From Fragilaria crotonensis (taxonomy: Eukaryota; Bacillariophyta; Fragilariophyceae; Fragilariales; Fragilariaceae), in contig JAKSYS010000047.1 of assembly GCA_022925895.1 (NCBI GenBank), forward strand, positions 1-64,000: a stretch of DNA of 64,000 nt, read 5' to 3'. The translations under genes were made by a program, and so were the position numbers. Positions 34,211-46,869 of the stretch are shown piece after piece (the first letter of the stretch is position 1; the number at the start of each line of letters is the position of its first letter). The notes under the pieces were generated by a model that had not been told where the DNA came from, did no database searches, and saw only the letters and a program-made list of their open reading frames with translations.

Positions 34211-35390
34211 CTAGTTAAATACATACGAAATGACAATGTACCCCAATATCATGAGGTAAAATCCCATATTGCTGGACGATCCTTCCGACTTGAGGTTCTT
34301 CACGGCTTGTGCCACATTGGTGTTGGATGCTTGCAATCGATCTTGCAATTCACGAATCTTTCCAGTTGGAGTCGCACGTGGCATGGCACCACCATATGCC
34401 ACATCCTCTCCAACAATTCGGGGACCACCACCACCGTGACCACCGCCACCACCGCTGGCTTGCATCGATTGAACACCAATTTGAACATCGCGAAGGACCA
34501 AAGAATGTCCTTACCTTGCTCTTGCAGGGCCAATAGGAGTTGTCTCTGTTGAGCATCAAAATCAACGTACAGATAGGAACCGAGGGAACGACAACCATTC
34601 ATAAATGCAGGAAACAGGGCATGCAACAACCAAATGAGTTCGTGTTCGGTCCAGGTGGGGAAGAGCCACACCGGGAGTGGATTCCCTGTCGACGTCATTA
34701 TCGTAAGTTCCAACACCATCATGACGACCAAACCAGTAAACGTCCAATTGCGCGCTTCTCCACTCTTTTTTCCCAATGTCAGCATAAAGGCCATGAGGCC
34801 CCACGTGACATAAAAGACTGCTGCTTCCAACAAGAATTGGGTTTCATCGTATCGTTTGTTGTTCTCGACACCCTCTTTTCCAAATTTGTTATAAACTTCA
34901 CGCAATTCCATGTCCATCAAGACATCGTATGCCTTTTTGATTTGATCAAACTGATCGGATGCATTGGGGGATGGGTTCTTGTCGGGGTGCAGTTCCAACG
35001 ACATGCGTTTGTAGGCACGCTTGATTTCGAGAGGATTGGAATTTCGAGTGACCGACAGTTTGGTGTAAAAATTTGGGTCCACGTTGTTGCATTTCAAAGC
35101 CTTTTTGTTAATGTATAGAGTGTTTGTGTGAATGTGTCGGGGTTAGTTTTGTATGTTCGTGAAGTTACAGTCACATCACAGACACACATCACAAGCAACA
35201 ACTACAACGTACCAGACTTGATGGCTGCAACTCCAGCCAAGAATGCAATGGCATACATGATGCTCTTCTTGCGTGGAAAGCGACCTGGTCGAAGGATCCA
35301 TGCCGTGCAAGGATGAATGATGAAGACATAAAAGAAGAATCCTCCAAGACCATTCAGGTCGTTCGATGCGTCGTTGCTGCTTTCGCTCAT
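34211..35390 (-). CDS. membrane DnaJ (Hsp40) protein
   Basis: A probable first exon 35390-35213 encodes a short segment with two hydrophobic stretches (GGFFFYVFIIHPCTAW and SIMYAIAFLAGVAA). The next exon starts at about 35100 and holds a J domain: FYTKLSVTRNSNPLEIKRAY, SLELHPDKNP with the HPD triplet that stimulates Hsp70, and YDVLMDMELREVYNKFG. Two or more membrane segments follow (FYVTWGLMAFMLTLG, WTFTGLVVMMVLELTIM), then a Gly-rich linker and a C-terminal anchor (MGFYLMILGYIVISYVF). This resembles ER J-proteins of the Sec63/ERdj type, though no Sec63 domain was identified. The exon 1-exon 2 join is one base out of phase as read. The last part needs either the 56-base intron 34514-34459 (gtaagg...gcaag) or one extra base in the AAA at 34500-34502. 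Confidence 0.75.
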
Positions 35391-36383
35391 CCTTATAATA
35401 CACGCTATGTGTGATCTTGTATTACAGTACTAATAGTCACCTCTAGTCTCAAGTCTCCGTGGTACAAGCACTCGAGAGTTGTAAAGAAGGAGAGAGTGCA
35501 ATTGCTACCAAACTTCCGGATGTGAAAGGGTGTAGAAGTTAATATATTTTTGACTACTAGTGGGTACCTCCTAATTGGTCGGACTTTTGGAATACGTGTA
35601 CGGTATGGGTTGTGCACGGTTGTGTGTACTGTTTGTACAGTTCAGTACTATACGCAAGTAGTGCAGTACCCCAGGAGTGGTCATACTCCGTAACAGACGC
35701 ACGCACTGACGCAACTACGTATATGCAAATCTTACCGACATCGCTTACGGAGTACGTACTCCAGTATGCATGTATGACATATATCATACTCCGAGTAAGA
35801 CAGTATTCATTTGATCCAGTACCCCAGAGTGGTCATACTCCGTAACAGACGGACGCACGCACGCACACACGCACACAATTAATTTATAATATAGTAGGAT
35901 GTCGGCTCCATTGGGTCTGTGATGTTTCGTGTTCAGTGTGGAGCTCCAGCTGGCATTTGTACACACGCAAATGATGGCTGTGTATATATGGGATATACTA
36001 TATGAATATATTGGATAGAGGCAGAGGGAGACGGACAACGGACAGGAACGCATGACTCAGAATATCTCTCTTTGCGGGAGTACAGTGGTATTACAGTACG
36101 GAGTAGCGGTACTGTACTCACCGATCAAATACCGTGTTACATGGCTACTGGCTACCGTAGTTGTAAGAGGGCCTTACCGCGGCTTCAGACCTAATAGAGC
36201 AAATGCTATGTACATGCTATGTGTGATCCCAAGAGATACACGCTCATGATTGCACATCGCCGATTTTCATATGCAAGAAGCCATTGATTTTAAGTGCTTG
36301 TGCCCAAAACGTGGAGTATTAACTAGCGTACTACTTTTATGAAACGAAATCTAGAATGGGATTCCTGCCAGATCTCGGGCGGC
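35391..36383. other. spacer with direct repeats and CA/GCAC microsatellite
   Basis: No gene. Contains the 44-base direct repeat pair described separately, a CGCACGCACACA run at 35850-35877 and many GTAC words. Confidence 0.6.
35664..35860 (+). repeat. pair of 44-bp direct repeats
   Basis: Copies at 35664-35707 and 35816-35859 share cagtaccccag(g)agtgg and tcatactccgtaacagacg followed by acgcac, about 150 bases apart, with only two or three differences. Confidence 0.85.
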
Positions 36384-37353
36384 TCAACCGTAGCAACGAA
36401 TCGGGTCTGTGGCACCCTTTTCTGCTGACTGTGGTCGACCTCCACGACCGCCTCTGTATAGACCAGGAGGGAAGTAGGGCACAAATAGAACAATTGATGA
36501 GACGCATGTATGAATTAAGGAAAAACTCGACCACACGATAAACTTACTTTTCCAAGTACTGTTGATGATACTTTTCGGCTGGCCAGAAGGGTTGCGCTGA
36601 CTTGAGTTCTGACGCAATAGGACGTCGATACTTCTTCGCCTCTTCTTCGAATCGTGCCTTGGCCGCAGCTTCTTGTTCGGGAGTGTGATAATACACGCCG
36701 GTTCGATACTGCTTCCCAAAGTCATTGCCTTGTCCATTCACTGTCGTCGGATCCACGCGACCAAAGTACACATCCAAAAGATTCTCATACGAACATTCTT
36801 CGGGATCGTAATAGACAACGACTGCTTCAGTATGGCCCGTCGTTCCGGAACAGACTTGTTCGTAATTTGGTCCTTCTTCTGGCCCTTGTGTGTACCCGAC
36901 AGCCGTGTAGACGACACCGGGAACACGTTGGTAGGCCAATTCGAGACCCCAAAAGCAACCACCGGCAAAGGTGGCGAGCTTCAAATTGGGATTTCGGATG
37001 GACGTTGTCAGAACACGTCCCTCCTTGGCCGCGGATGCCAATTCGGGACCTGGAAAGTCCAAGTTGTCGTAGGCGATGGAGCTGCCATACGCACCACCGC
37101 CTCCAAACAAGTTCCCAAACAACATGGTCAACGGGCTATTCATTTGATTCGAGGTACTGCGGTGAAGTGCTCGGCTCGATTGTTTTTGAATTCTGGAACT
37201 GAGCAAGAGTCTCGAAGAAGCTGAGGTGAAGGATGATCTCGATGAGGCTGTGACAAAGGTTCGGCCAACAGCCGTGGGACCAAATGCTGAGGCTGTCATG
37301 CTGCTAGCTGCCGCCATCAAGAGCATCGTACAAGCACGGCCAGTAACTTTCAT
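36384..37353 (-). CDS. MSRA: peptide methionine sulfoxide reductase A, plastid-targeted
   Basis: Reduces methionine-S-sulfoxide in proteins with thioredoxin. Two exons: 37353-36548 and 36453-36384; the intron 36547-36454 (gtaagt...tacag) joins in frame, giving 291 residues. The start MKVTGRACTM was chosen because it opens a signal peptide ending ASAFGP, the diatom plastid motif, at residues about 22-27; a Ser/Arg-rich transit stretch follows. The active site is GCFWGLELAYQRVPGV with the catalytic Cys, then YEQVCSGTTGHTEAV and LLDVYFGRVDPTT. The second exon supplies QSAEKGATDPIRCYG, the conserved plant-type MsrA C-terminus with the resolving Cys. Without the splice the protein would end prematurely at LEK. 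Confidence 0.93.
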
Positions 37354-37502
37354 GATTGCGGGCACAGAGTATTTGAGTTGTCTGTAGATGTTGTTTCTTT
37401 TATATGATAGAGTATTTGAAGATTGATTCTTCTTCCTCAGTTTCACTCCAACCCTTTCGTTTTTCGTTCATGAGTTTATTGATGATTCAGTCATGGTGTG
37501 GC

Positions 37503-37890
37503 TGTTGGAGAAATACGAATGGACCCACTTAATGGCGCGACTACGGGCGGCATAAGCACTGGCACTGGTTCACTGAAGAGTCAAGACACGGGCATCAAGA
37601 CCACGGTGCAGCAAGCAGAGCCACAGAAGCTAGAACGACAAGAAACGCAGAATGCCACATGGGCTGACGTTGTGCGTCGTGTACCAGAGTCCACGAAAAC
37701 GACGCAGAGAAGGGTCTCTAGAGCCCAGTTTAATAAGATTGTTTTGGGATCATTATCTCGAAACAATCCCGTTAGTAAAGTCTAAGTTTGATTGACCGCG
37801 ACGCTATCAATTTGGTTCAAGTATACGCAACAAGAAAAGTACTCGGTTCATTGCCTACAGTATAGTTGCGCTATATCGTTCCTTACAACA
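37503..37890 (+). repeat. 5' LTR of the copia element
   Basis: 388 bases, nearly identical to 40437-40821. Confidence 0.95.
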
Positions 37891-40436
37891 TTGTTTCGAG
37901 ATAAAAGGAATTGTTTCTGACGTTTTTGTCTTTTGCCGCATAAGTCGATGAAAACAGAGGACATCGACCAATTGACAACAGAACTACGAGACCTGAAGAT
38001 CAGAGTAGCGCAGCTTGAGGCCGCTATCACCGATCGCGAGACAGACGAACGCAGCGCCAGCACGGCAGCAGCAACAGTGTTTCAGCGCGGAGACCGAGTA
38101 AAGGTCAAGAACAAGTTGAAGAAGCCCGCTACGTGGCCTGTTACCGCCAAGTGGGATCAGGAGGCAGCACAGCTAGCCACGGTCACCCACAACTACAAGG
38201 ACCAAGTGCACTTCATAACTGACAACGGAGTCAAGACGTGGCGAGCACACAACAACCTTGCCAGACTAGCAAAATGAGCCAGCCCACATCTGATACCGCG
38301 ACGAGCAGCAGCGCTACCAGTGTCCGAAGCTCCGGCAACAGAAGTGGCACCAACAGAGCAGTACGTGGTAACCGTGCTGGACGCACACGAAGTGGTGGAA
38401 CAACGGTGACCAGCCGCCCCATTTTCAAGGGCGACACAGAAGACATGAACGGAAACGTTTTTCAGTGTTACGAAGAACAAGCTGACAGACGACAGTACGC
38501 AACGCACAGACGAGGATGCCGTTCTGAACGACGCCACCGAAGGCGACGCGGCGGCAGAACGACCATACAATCTCCGCCAACGGCTTCCTGCGGCCAGCAC
38601 TTTCAAGCAAGCCATGGACACGCCACACGACGGCAAATCCTATTTTCCCCCGACCCAACTGCTGCAGCAACATGGCCACAGTTTCGCCCAACTCATGAAC
38701 CAACTCGCCGGGTCTGGGAACATACGTGAACAAATCAAGCGACACGGAAAAACAGCCGAGACGACCCTTATGAAGCACGTTTTTGGTTTCATCATGAACC
38801 AAATGAGCGCAAAGGCTGGCATCCGAAAGCACGGGAAGGCCGCCGAGGCTGCTCTAATGAACGAGTTCGCACAACTCGAGGACCTCAGCGCATACGAATC
38901 CATTGATCCGAGAACACTTACAAAGAAGCAACGCAAAGAGGCCCTCCGAGCCATCAACTTACTCAAGGAGAAGCGCGACGGATCACTGAGGGCACGGACC
39001 GTCGCAGACGGCAGACCACAGCGCAGCATGTACGACAAGTCACAGACGGCATCACCCACGGTGTCTACGGATGCACTGATGCTATCCATCATGATAGATG
39101 CAAAGGAAGCCCGCGACGTTGCCACAGCTGACGTTGTCGCAGCCTATCTGAAGGCATTCATGGACGATTTTGTCATAATGAAGTTCACTGGGGAGTCCGT
39201 CGATATTCTATGCAAAATGAACCCGGACCACACCAAACACGTCACCATCGAGGGAGGAACGAAGGTGCTCTACGTAAGATTAGTGAAGGCACTCTACGGG
39301 TGCGTAAAATCCGCCCTGCTGTGGTACGAACTGTTCAGTGGCACACTGAAGAAAATGGGTTTCGAACTGAACCCATACGACTCATGCATCGCGAACAGCA
39401 CCATCAACGGCAAGCAATGTACCATCGCTTGGTACGTTGACGACACGAAGATATCGCATGCCGACCCGGATGTGGTGACATCAATCATCGAAAAAATTGA
39501 GGCTACGTTCGGAAAGATGACCGTGAAAAGGGGCATGGAACATGTGTTCCTAGGCATGCTCATCAAATACACAGGAAAGGGTACCGCCGTCATCACTATG
39601 AAAGAATACTTGAAAGAGGCGCTGACCGAATCGGGAATGAATATCACGCGATCAGTCGCAACGCCCGCTTTGAGAGACCTGTTTGACGTTGACGAGAACT
39701 CACCACCGCTCGAACGAGGCGAAGCCGAGTCCTTCCACAGCGTCACGGCCAAGCTGCTGTATGTGTCCACCAGGGCGCGTGTGGACCTACTACTAGCGAT
39801 CGCGTTCCTCTGCACCCGGGTGTCAAAAAGCACGACGCAGGACCGAGAGAAACTTAAGCGAGTACTTGAATACATCCATGGCAGCATGGACCGCGAGTAC
39901 ACAATCGGCGCAGACGACATGGGTAGAATGATGACCTGGGTTGACGCCGCTTTCGCCGTGCACCCGGATATGAAAAGTCATACAGGCGGTGTCATCTCGT
40001 TCGGACGGGGTGGAATCGTATGCAAGTCCACGAAACAGAAACTGAACACGAAGAGTTCAACGGAGGCCGAGTTCGTCGGCGCCAGCGATTACCTACCGAA
40101 CACGGTTTGGGTAAAGTTTTTCTTGGAGGCCCAAGGTTACACCATGGAGTCCAATGTTCTGGCGCAAGATAACGAAAGCGCCATCAAGCTTGAAAGGAAC
40201 GGACGCATGTCGGCAGGACCGAAGTCCCGCCACATTGACATCAGATACTTTTGGATCAAGGATCGTTTGAAGACGGGCGCCGTTACCGTGGAACATTGCC
40301 CTACTCTGGAAATGCTCGCGGATTTTTTTACTAAGCCACTACAGGGTCGCCTTTTCAAAAGGTTCAGAGATGTACTACTCGGTAATCTACATGTTAACGC
40401 CCTTGCCGCTCCCTTATCGGACCCCATCGAGGAGCG

Positions 40437-40821
40437 TGTTGGAGAAATACGAATGGACCCACTTAATGGCGCGACTACGGGCGTCATAAGCACTGGCACT
40501 GGTTCACTGAAGAGTCAAGACACGGGCATCAAGACCACGGTGCAAGCAGAGCCACAGAAGCTAGAACGACAAGAAACGCAGAATGCCACATGGGCTGACG
40601 TTGTGCGTCGTGTACCAGAGTCCACGAAAACGACGCAGAGAAGGGTCTCTAGAGCCCAGTTTAATAAGATTGTTTTGGGATCATTATCTCGAAACAATCC
40701 CGTTAGTAAAGTCTAAGTTTGATTGACCGCGACGCTATCAATTTGGTTCAAGTATACGCAACAAGAAAAGTACTCGGTTCATTGCCTACAGTATAGTTGC
40801 GCTATATCGTTCCTTACAACA
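40437..40821 (+). repeat. 3' LTR of the copia element
   Basis: 385 bases, nearly identical to 37503-37890 and followed directly by the second copy of the gtggc target duplication. Confidence 0.95.
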
Positions 40822-40826
40822 GTGGC

Positions 40827-41816
40827 GTATGCTTCGCGTGTACATGTACTTGGAGTCTAGATACTTGTAGCATGGATATATAAATATGTATACCTTACCT
40901 CCTATGTGTTATGTGCGACGGTTAAAGATAGGCGTCTGACTGACGTGGTGCCATTGTTAACAAATGCAGGCGCGGTGTTGGAGTAGTATGTACTCCAGTA
41001 CAAGTATGACATACAGCAAATGATGTACTCCGTATCAAGTATGATATCAACACTTGAGCGCCTCGTAGCCTCCAGTACTTGTACCTGGTAGTGGCGTACA
41101 TACTTGGAGTAAGGGATACGCCGTTTGTGCAAACACGTATTCTATGGGATCCGATTAGAATGCAAGGAAATGACGTCGTACTGGAGTACTGTATGACCGT
41201 AGGTAGCACGTGAAAGGGTCAGTACTGTGACGTCATCCTTGACGTCCTTGCATTCTAATCGAAACCTGTCACCATCTTGTTCTCAGTCCCCACCTTCGTG
41301 ACTTACTGTAGACTATGTACGGTATTTTGTACATAACGTCTCTTGCTTGGGAGTTCAATTCACATGTTGAATCTCCTAACGCAGCCAGTCATAGATCGAG
41401 TTCTAAATAAGGTAATATTTGTCGTCATGGGAGAGATTCTTACCTTTTTGACGAGACGTAAGACGTAACCCTCAGCAGGTGGCGTATGTACGTATATTAA
41501 AGAATTTGGAGGACAAAATGATAAAAAGGCCTGATGCATGTGGGCAATTTTCACATATGTCATACTGGTTTGTTTCATACAGTACAATGAGAAATCACCA
41601 TCCGAAAAACAGCACTGGTACAATAAAGGATTAGTAAAGGATTAGTCGACTAAACTTGAATTCTGAATTGTCAGAAGGGGCAGTCTACGGGTAATCTTGT
41701 TCTTCTCCAAATGCACCGGTACTTCGTGTAATTGCCATTTTTCGCCATGACGTTGGAGTGCGATGTGCCGCAGGTGCTGGGGGGAGATGAGATAGGTTCG
41801 AATAACGTTAGCAGTG
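40827..41816. other. spacer with foldback, no gene
   Basis: No supported gene. Rich in GTAC/AGTACT words at 40985-41200. Contains the inverted repeat at 41152-41261. A frame opening at 41732 overlaps the next gene in another register and might hold part of its N-terminus. Confidence 0.5.
41152..41261. repeat. 110-bp foldback with 17-bp perfect arms
   Basis: cgattagaatgcaagga at 41152-41168 is the perfect reverse complement of 41245-41261. Inner arms also pair imperfectly (tgacgtcgtact... with agtactgtgacgtca). TGACGTCA at 41228-41235 is a full palindromic bZIP-type site. MITE-like or a regulatory hairpin. Confidence 0.85.
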
Positions 41817-44800
41817 ATGGGATCGTCCACGCCCCTTCACCCTCTCCAGAGGGATGCCGTAAATACGTTGAACGCGAACACTTACGACCACTTCACCTCC
41901 GACGAGATCGAGGAGTTGAAACAACTACTGAATGAACGACGCAATCAGTCGTCAGCGATAGCGATGCCTATTGCACGCACAACGGTAAATGGGGCCTTCA
42001 TGAACGAGACCGATGCGACGAGAGCGGATGAATCCTCTCATTTGTTGAGGGATACGTTTTCGTTCATTATTGCAGCTCGTACTTGGTCCTTGCCTTTCTT
42101 CACAGGAGTGACTGTTGTTGTCACCAAGATTGGTATATATTGCTTGATTCTTGCCGACATGGCATCCACCGGATCGCCGGGCAATCCCCTTGGAATTTCC
42201 GCAACGCTGGAATGGCCTGTCGCATTTTGTCAGACTATAGCAGTCGCCGGTAGGTTGAACGTGCATTCAGTGTGACCCGTGTATGCAAGGTACCATGACG
42301 CTTGCCTTACCCTTACGTTCTGCCTCTCGATCACAGTCGCTGTTATTTCGCAAAATGATTTGATATCTGCTCTTACATCAATGAGTAATGGTTATGGCGG
42401 AATTGGTGAGGCCTTTGAGCACGCCAGGTTCTCGAAATGGTTCGCTTCAGTGTCTTTCGTATTCATCGCTGGGGTGTATGGTTTGCTCGTGACATTTCTT
42501 TTAGTCGTCACCTCTTCGGACGTCGTTACTCTCATATTGAACTTCACGGCCATAGAATTCATCAGTTTGCTTGGTGAGTGTCCCGTACAATGCGCACCGC
42601 GTGGTGTCGCCTTCCCGACGAGGACGATCATCTCATTTTCGCACATTTTTTTTATTGCTTGCAGATGACTTTGTCTTTCATTTTTGCAGTTTTGGATTCT
42701 TTGGTAAAGCGAATCGATTGATGGCAAAAATTGTACAACAAACCAAGTATCACCAGGTGGGAGGACAAGAAAGGATACCATGGCTCCATACATGCTTGTT
42801 GTTTTTCTCCTTCGCGAGCATGATCGGAGGACTCGTCTATGTCTTCGTCCTGCAGTTGACTGGCCAGTTTCTGCCTTCATCAATTGTTGTTCAATTTGAC
42901 GATGACATCACTCCTGCTCTCAGCACCTTTAGCGGGCCCTTCGTCTTGAATTTAACTGACGGTAGTATTTTTGACGAGGGTCGAGTGCGCTATTATAACA
43001 GAATTGGAGAAGGAACGATCGGATACTGCGACGACCAAAAAGCCTGGACTTTTGGACATTCACGGTCTGATCATTGCGACGGCATCATGGCATTGTCACA
43101 GAATCCTACATCGCGCGATATTTCCCTAATTCTGGGGAAGACCTGGTATGTCCCTGTCAATGGTGACCCGAGTAGGGTGTTACCGATGGAGAATGCCGTA
43201 GGTGTCGCATCGTGTTCCGACGATGACGACTGTGGTGGTTCTGGTCGAGGAATTTGTGAATCGTCAGGCTGCCGTTGTCATGAAGGATATTTCGGTATTT
43301 GGTGTAACTATGGTCATCATGAAGTCTGCGATACGATACGGCTTGATAAATCCGAATCCTTCGCGCGACTTGAGCACAAAGAAACCAACGAATTCGTTGT
43401 CCTCCGGGATCACGAAGGAAAGCTTGTGACGGCATACTTCCATCCAGTTTACATGAGTTCTGTGGCTGACCTCAACGATACGTCCAAGGCAGTCGATCTG
43501 ATTTTCTTCTCTGGACTTCGATGGATGCTTAGCTCAGTTTTCCCTCCGGAATCTGGATTGCACTCTTACTTCAATTCATCATTTCATGCTTCACACTCGT
43601 TGCTCGGTCCGATTGAAGCGACCACAGAGGTAGTCAAATTCAACACAGCAAGCGACGAGAGGCCAGATCCTTCAGATCATTCATGGTTCCATCCTGGAAG
43701 CCCCGACATCACAGAAATTAAGCCCGTTCTGAGCGTCGATACCTTTTTCACCTGTTCCAAGTGCGGTACCTTTTATCCGTGTGCATTCGGCAATGCGTGT
43801 GACCGCGATGGGAAGTGTATCTGCGAAAACGGAGAGACAGGCTCGTTTTGTCAAGTACTTCCAGTTGGCGACGGGCAGTGCAATGAATTCTTCAACAGTC
43901 GGGTGTTTGGATATGATGGCGGAGATTGTTGTGAAGGTTCTTGTTCTTCCGGTGCCCATCGATGCGGCACTATGGAAGAAGGCGGATTGGACGGCATTTT
44001 AGTAGGATTCCCGTTTTGTATTGATCCACATCAAAACTGTGGCGCTGACATGAAGGAATGTTGGTCCCATACGAGCAACATTGTGACCCTTCATAGCAAA
44101 GGCAGCTCAGGTGCTTTTGTGACGGTATCAAGCAATGGGAGGACACTGGTAGTGTCGGAACCTGGGCTGAACACGATCCGGGTGTTTGACCAGGTCGACG
44201 CTGCGTGGGTGCAAAGGGGTCAGACTTTGGTGGGTGCAGCTAAAAGCAGGTTCGGAGCTTTTGTGTCGATTTCGACTCTTCCTGGCAATGTTGAGCGACG
44301 AAGGATGGGCCATTTGCCGGTTGTTCTCGCTGTTGGCGCAGTGGGAAACACCACTAACTATGTCGAAGTCTATGTGTTTAAAGAGCATGGAGACGCATGG
44401 TCGTTAGAAGGACAAAAACTGATTTTCAATGAAACGATTGACTCCCTTTCCGTTGGAAGTACAGGACACCTGCTTTCCCTCGCCGTTGGACTGAGAAGCA
44501 GCAATTCCGGGTATGTCTACAAGCAAGACAGGGAATCGCAATGGCAGCTTGTCTTTAATACAAGTGGGTCAATGGTCGGACTCTCGGGCAATGGGCAAAC
44601 GGTCGTTTGCCTGTCTACAAGTCCGGTAGAAGAAGAGTTACAGGAATCGGGAATTTTTTCACTTTCAGAGCTTGCAATTCCCGATGCTTATGACTCTAGT
44701 AGAGCGGTCAACGCTACACTACCCAATCTGCTCCCTATTGATATGCGCAATCTCACCGTCCAGTCGAGACCAGTGGCTCTGCAGGTGGATTATGCCGGAA

Positions 44801-45555
44801 CTTCTTGTGTCATATTTGGCCCCGTTCTGTCTGAAGTATATGGGATCAATGGATTTGCGATGATCGGGCTGCAAAGAAACGGAACGGCCTTTGTAACGGA
44901 TCGCTTAGCTGTGGTCGATGGCAACGTTTCCAATGCATCGCCAGAGTCGGAGAGACCTGTCGTTAGTTTGTCGTCGGATACTAGTTTCTTGGCTCTCAAT
45001 TTACAGACAACCCAAGTCGAGGTGTTCGATATCACTGAAGCATCTCTTTTCCCCGAATCGTTTAAGTTTCTCCCAAATGCAAGCGATATTCCATCGTTCA
45101 AAGTCAATGCTCTGGAAGATAGCTTCGCAATATCGGATGGTGGCACTGCCATTGCAGTTGTCATGAATGACGAAGTTGCTGTTGCGCATCGCACTCCGTT
45201 CTGCAATGGAACGAGAATACGACTTGCAATCAGTCTTGACGACGAACCTGGCTCAGTTTCCTGGTCCCTTGACTATGCGCGACGCGTCGACGGAGATTTA
45301 TCGGGTGGACTCATGGACAATATTGCGTCGTGTGTTGGCTGTTACGGAGGCGATGTCCGGTACAGCCGAGTTGTTGTTGTCGAAGATGTGTGTATCCCAA
45401 CGAACAAAGTAGGCTGTGTGGAGCTGACCTTTTCAGTTTCAGGGAGACGTCTGGGAGAGGGCGCTGGTTTCATGGCATTTGCAGATGGATATCCGTTTGC
45501 TAAATACGATGGCAAACTCGACACCCAAGTGTTTGCTCCTGGGGAGTGTACGTAG
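41817..45555 (+). CDS. large membrane protein with EGF-like and LNR (Notch) modules and propeller-like ectodomain
   Basis: Three exons (41817-42249, 42337-42573, 42665-45555; introns 87 and 91 bases) join in frame for 1186 residues. The first ~300 residues carry four likely membrane helices (for example SLPFFTGVTVVVTKIGIYCL, SVSFVFIAGVYGLLVTFLLV, ACLLFFSFASMIGGLVYVFV-like at about 255). The ectodomain has Cys-rich EGF-like patches (CRCHEGYFGIWC and CICENGETGSFC), then a Lin12/Notch-like repeat QCNEFFNSRVFGYDGGDCC, which usually binds calcium. About 350 residues of repeated beta-strand pattern follow (SSNGRTLVVSEPGLNTIRVF, STGHLLSLAVGL, SGNGQTVVCLS), like a WD/Kelch-type propeller. Diatoms have many such proteins; no ligand or function can be assigned. 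The start could lie upstream. Confidence 0.75.
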
Positions 45556-46869
45556 TGTTATGTATAGGAGTCCGACGATGCCCCCTCATCATGTCGTCCT
45601 CTTGTCGACGTCTCAAGAAGGGCCACCTTCAGACATGCTGCCGACTCCAAATAGTCAGGGATCATGACATGGAAGGTCTTTCCAGGCATAGGGCGGTGGC
45701 AGGTAGTTTGGTTAAGAAGTGGAGGATTGTGCGGTTCAAACAGGTTGGCTCGCCTTGCGCTCCCCTTGGAAGGTGGATGACATTTTTTGGTGAGAAGGTG
45801 CTCCTTGTTTGTGAGTGTCACTATGATATTCATACGCACCAAGAGATTCACGGAATTCAGGATGCAGCAATAATGTCACTTTTAGTGCTTCATGTCATAG
45901 TGTTCATCACTTTTCAGGCCGAGCGACGAACACGGCACGAGGAAGATATATGTATTCGTATATATTGTAGTACTCCAACGAAATGATTTTGTATATTAAA
46001 TTATTAATGCGTATCCGATGCTGACATTCTCCTCGAATCTCGAAATAATGCGGGACACACCTCTTTTGTACAACAATTGAACCATTCCTTTTGGGGGGAA
46101 CTGTCACAAATATGTCGAGTAGTATAATCAACACGTATTCCAACATGGGGTTCTTTCAGACAGTGCCACATTGCAGATTTACGTCGTCACCTACTTAACG
46201 AAAAGGAGACGTTGGGTTTTCTTCGAATGATTTTTTTCTCCTTGTCGCATTTAGGCGAATGTGATTGTTGAGACGTATGGCAGGTTTCATGCTCAACCCT
46301 CCTAGCGTATAGTTCGGTATATTTTATACACTCCATACAAAATCCTAGAGTAGAATTCCGCCAAATAATTCTGCAATCTTTCCGCAAATCGTATCCATAA
46401 TCATTCATGGTTGATCATTGCACTCCTCAACTCAGAATGCACAAAGCCATTGTCAAAGTCAAGGACACATCTGTGCCCTTTGAAGGCTTTACTCACCCTC
46501 TCAATATCGGGTATGACAGGAGCTCCTGCTTTATGTGTGAAGGCATTCTGGCAGCAGGAGATGTTCTGTCGGCGTTGGAAGCTGAATTCGAATCTTCATG
46601 TTCTGCTGCTGCTCGCTTCTGCTGCTCCTGATGAAGGTGGTGGTAAGTACAAATATATGCACGTGCACGCGAAGCAAACTTCTGAATCCTTTGCTTTGTC
46701 AGCACATTCAAAGGGCAGGTGCAGTCTTTTACCAGTTGTTTAAAATTGTCGCGTCTCGCTTCCGAGACAGCGGCATGCGTCGATAATATGCTTTCGAATG
46801 TGCCCAGCTGTATTCGATACCTTCGCCGGCAAGCTCAGCGTGAAACTTGGGTGTCAGAAGTACCGTTAC
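45556..46869. other. spacer without a supported gene
   Basis: 3' flank of the LNR protein and of the transposase relic. Short frames at 46407-46743 on both strands show no family resemblance. Confidence 0.45.

Larger units (their letters stand above)
37503..40821 (+). mobile_element. Ty1/copia LTR retrotransposon, young fossil
   Basis: Two LTRs, 37503-37890 and 40437-40821, begin TGTTGG and end ACAACA and are flanked by a perfect 5-base target duplication gtggc (37498-37502 and 40822-40826). They differ by about one substitution and one 3-base indel, so the insertion is recent. Recognisable parts inside are a small leader frame with coiled-coil character near the 5' end and a copia-type reverse transcriptase and RNase H region (YVDD box; TKSSTEAEF). 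It is shorter than complete members of the family and looks broken. It resembles the CoDi group of diatoms. Confidence 0.93.
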
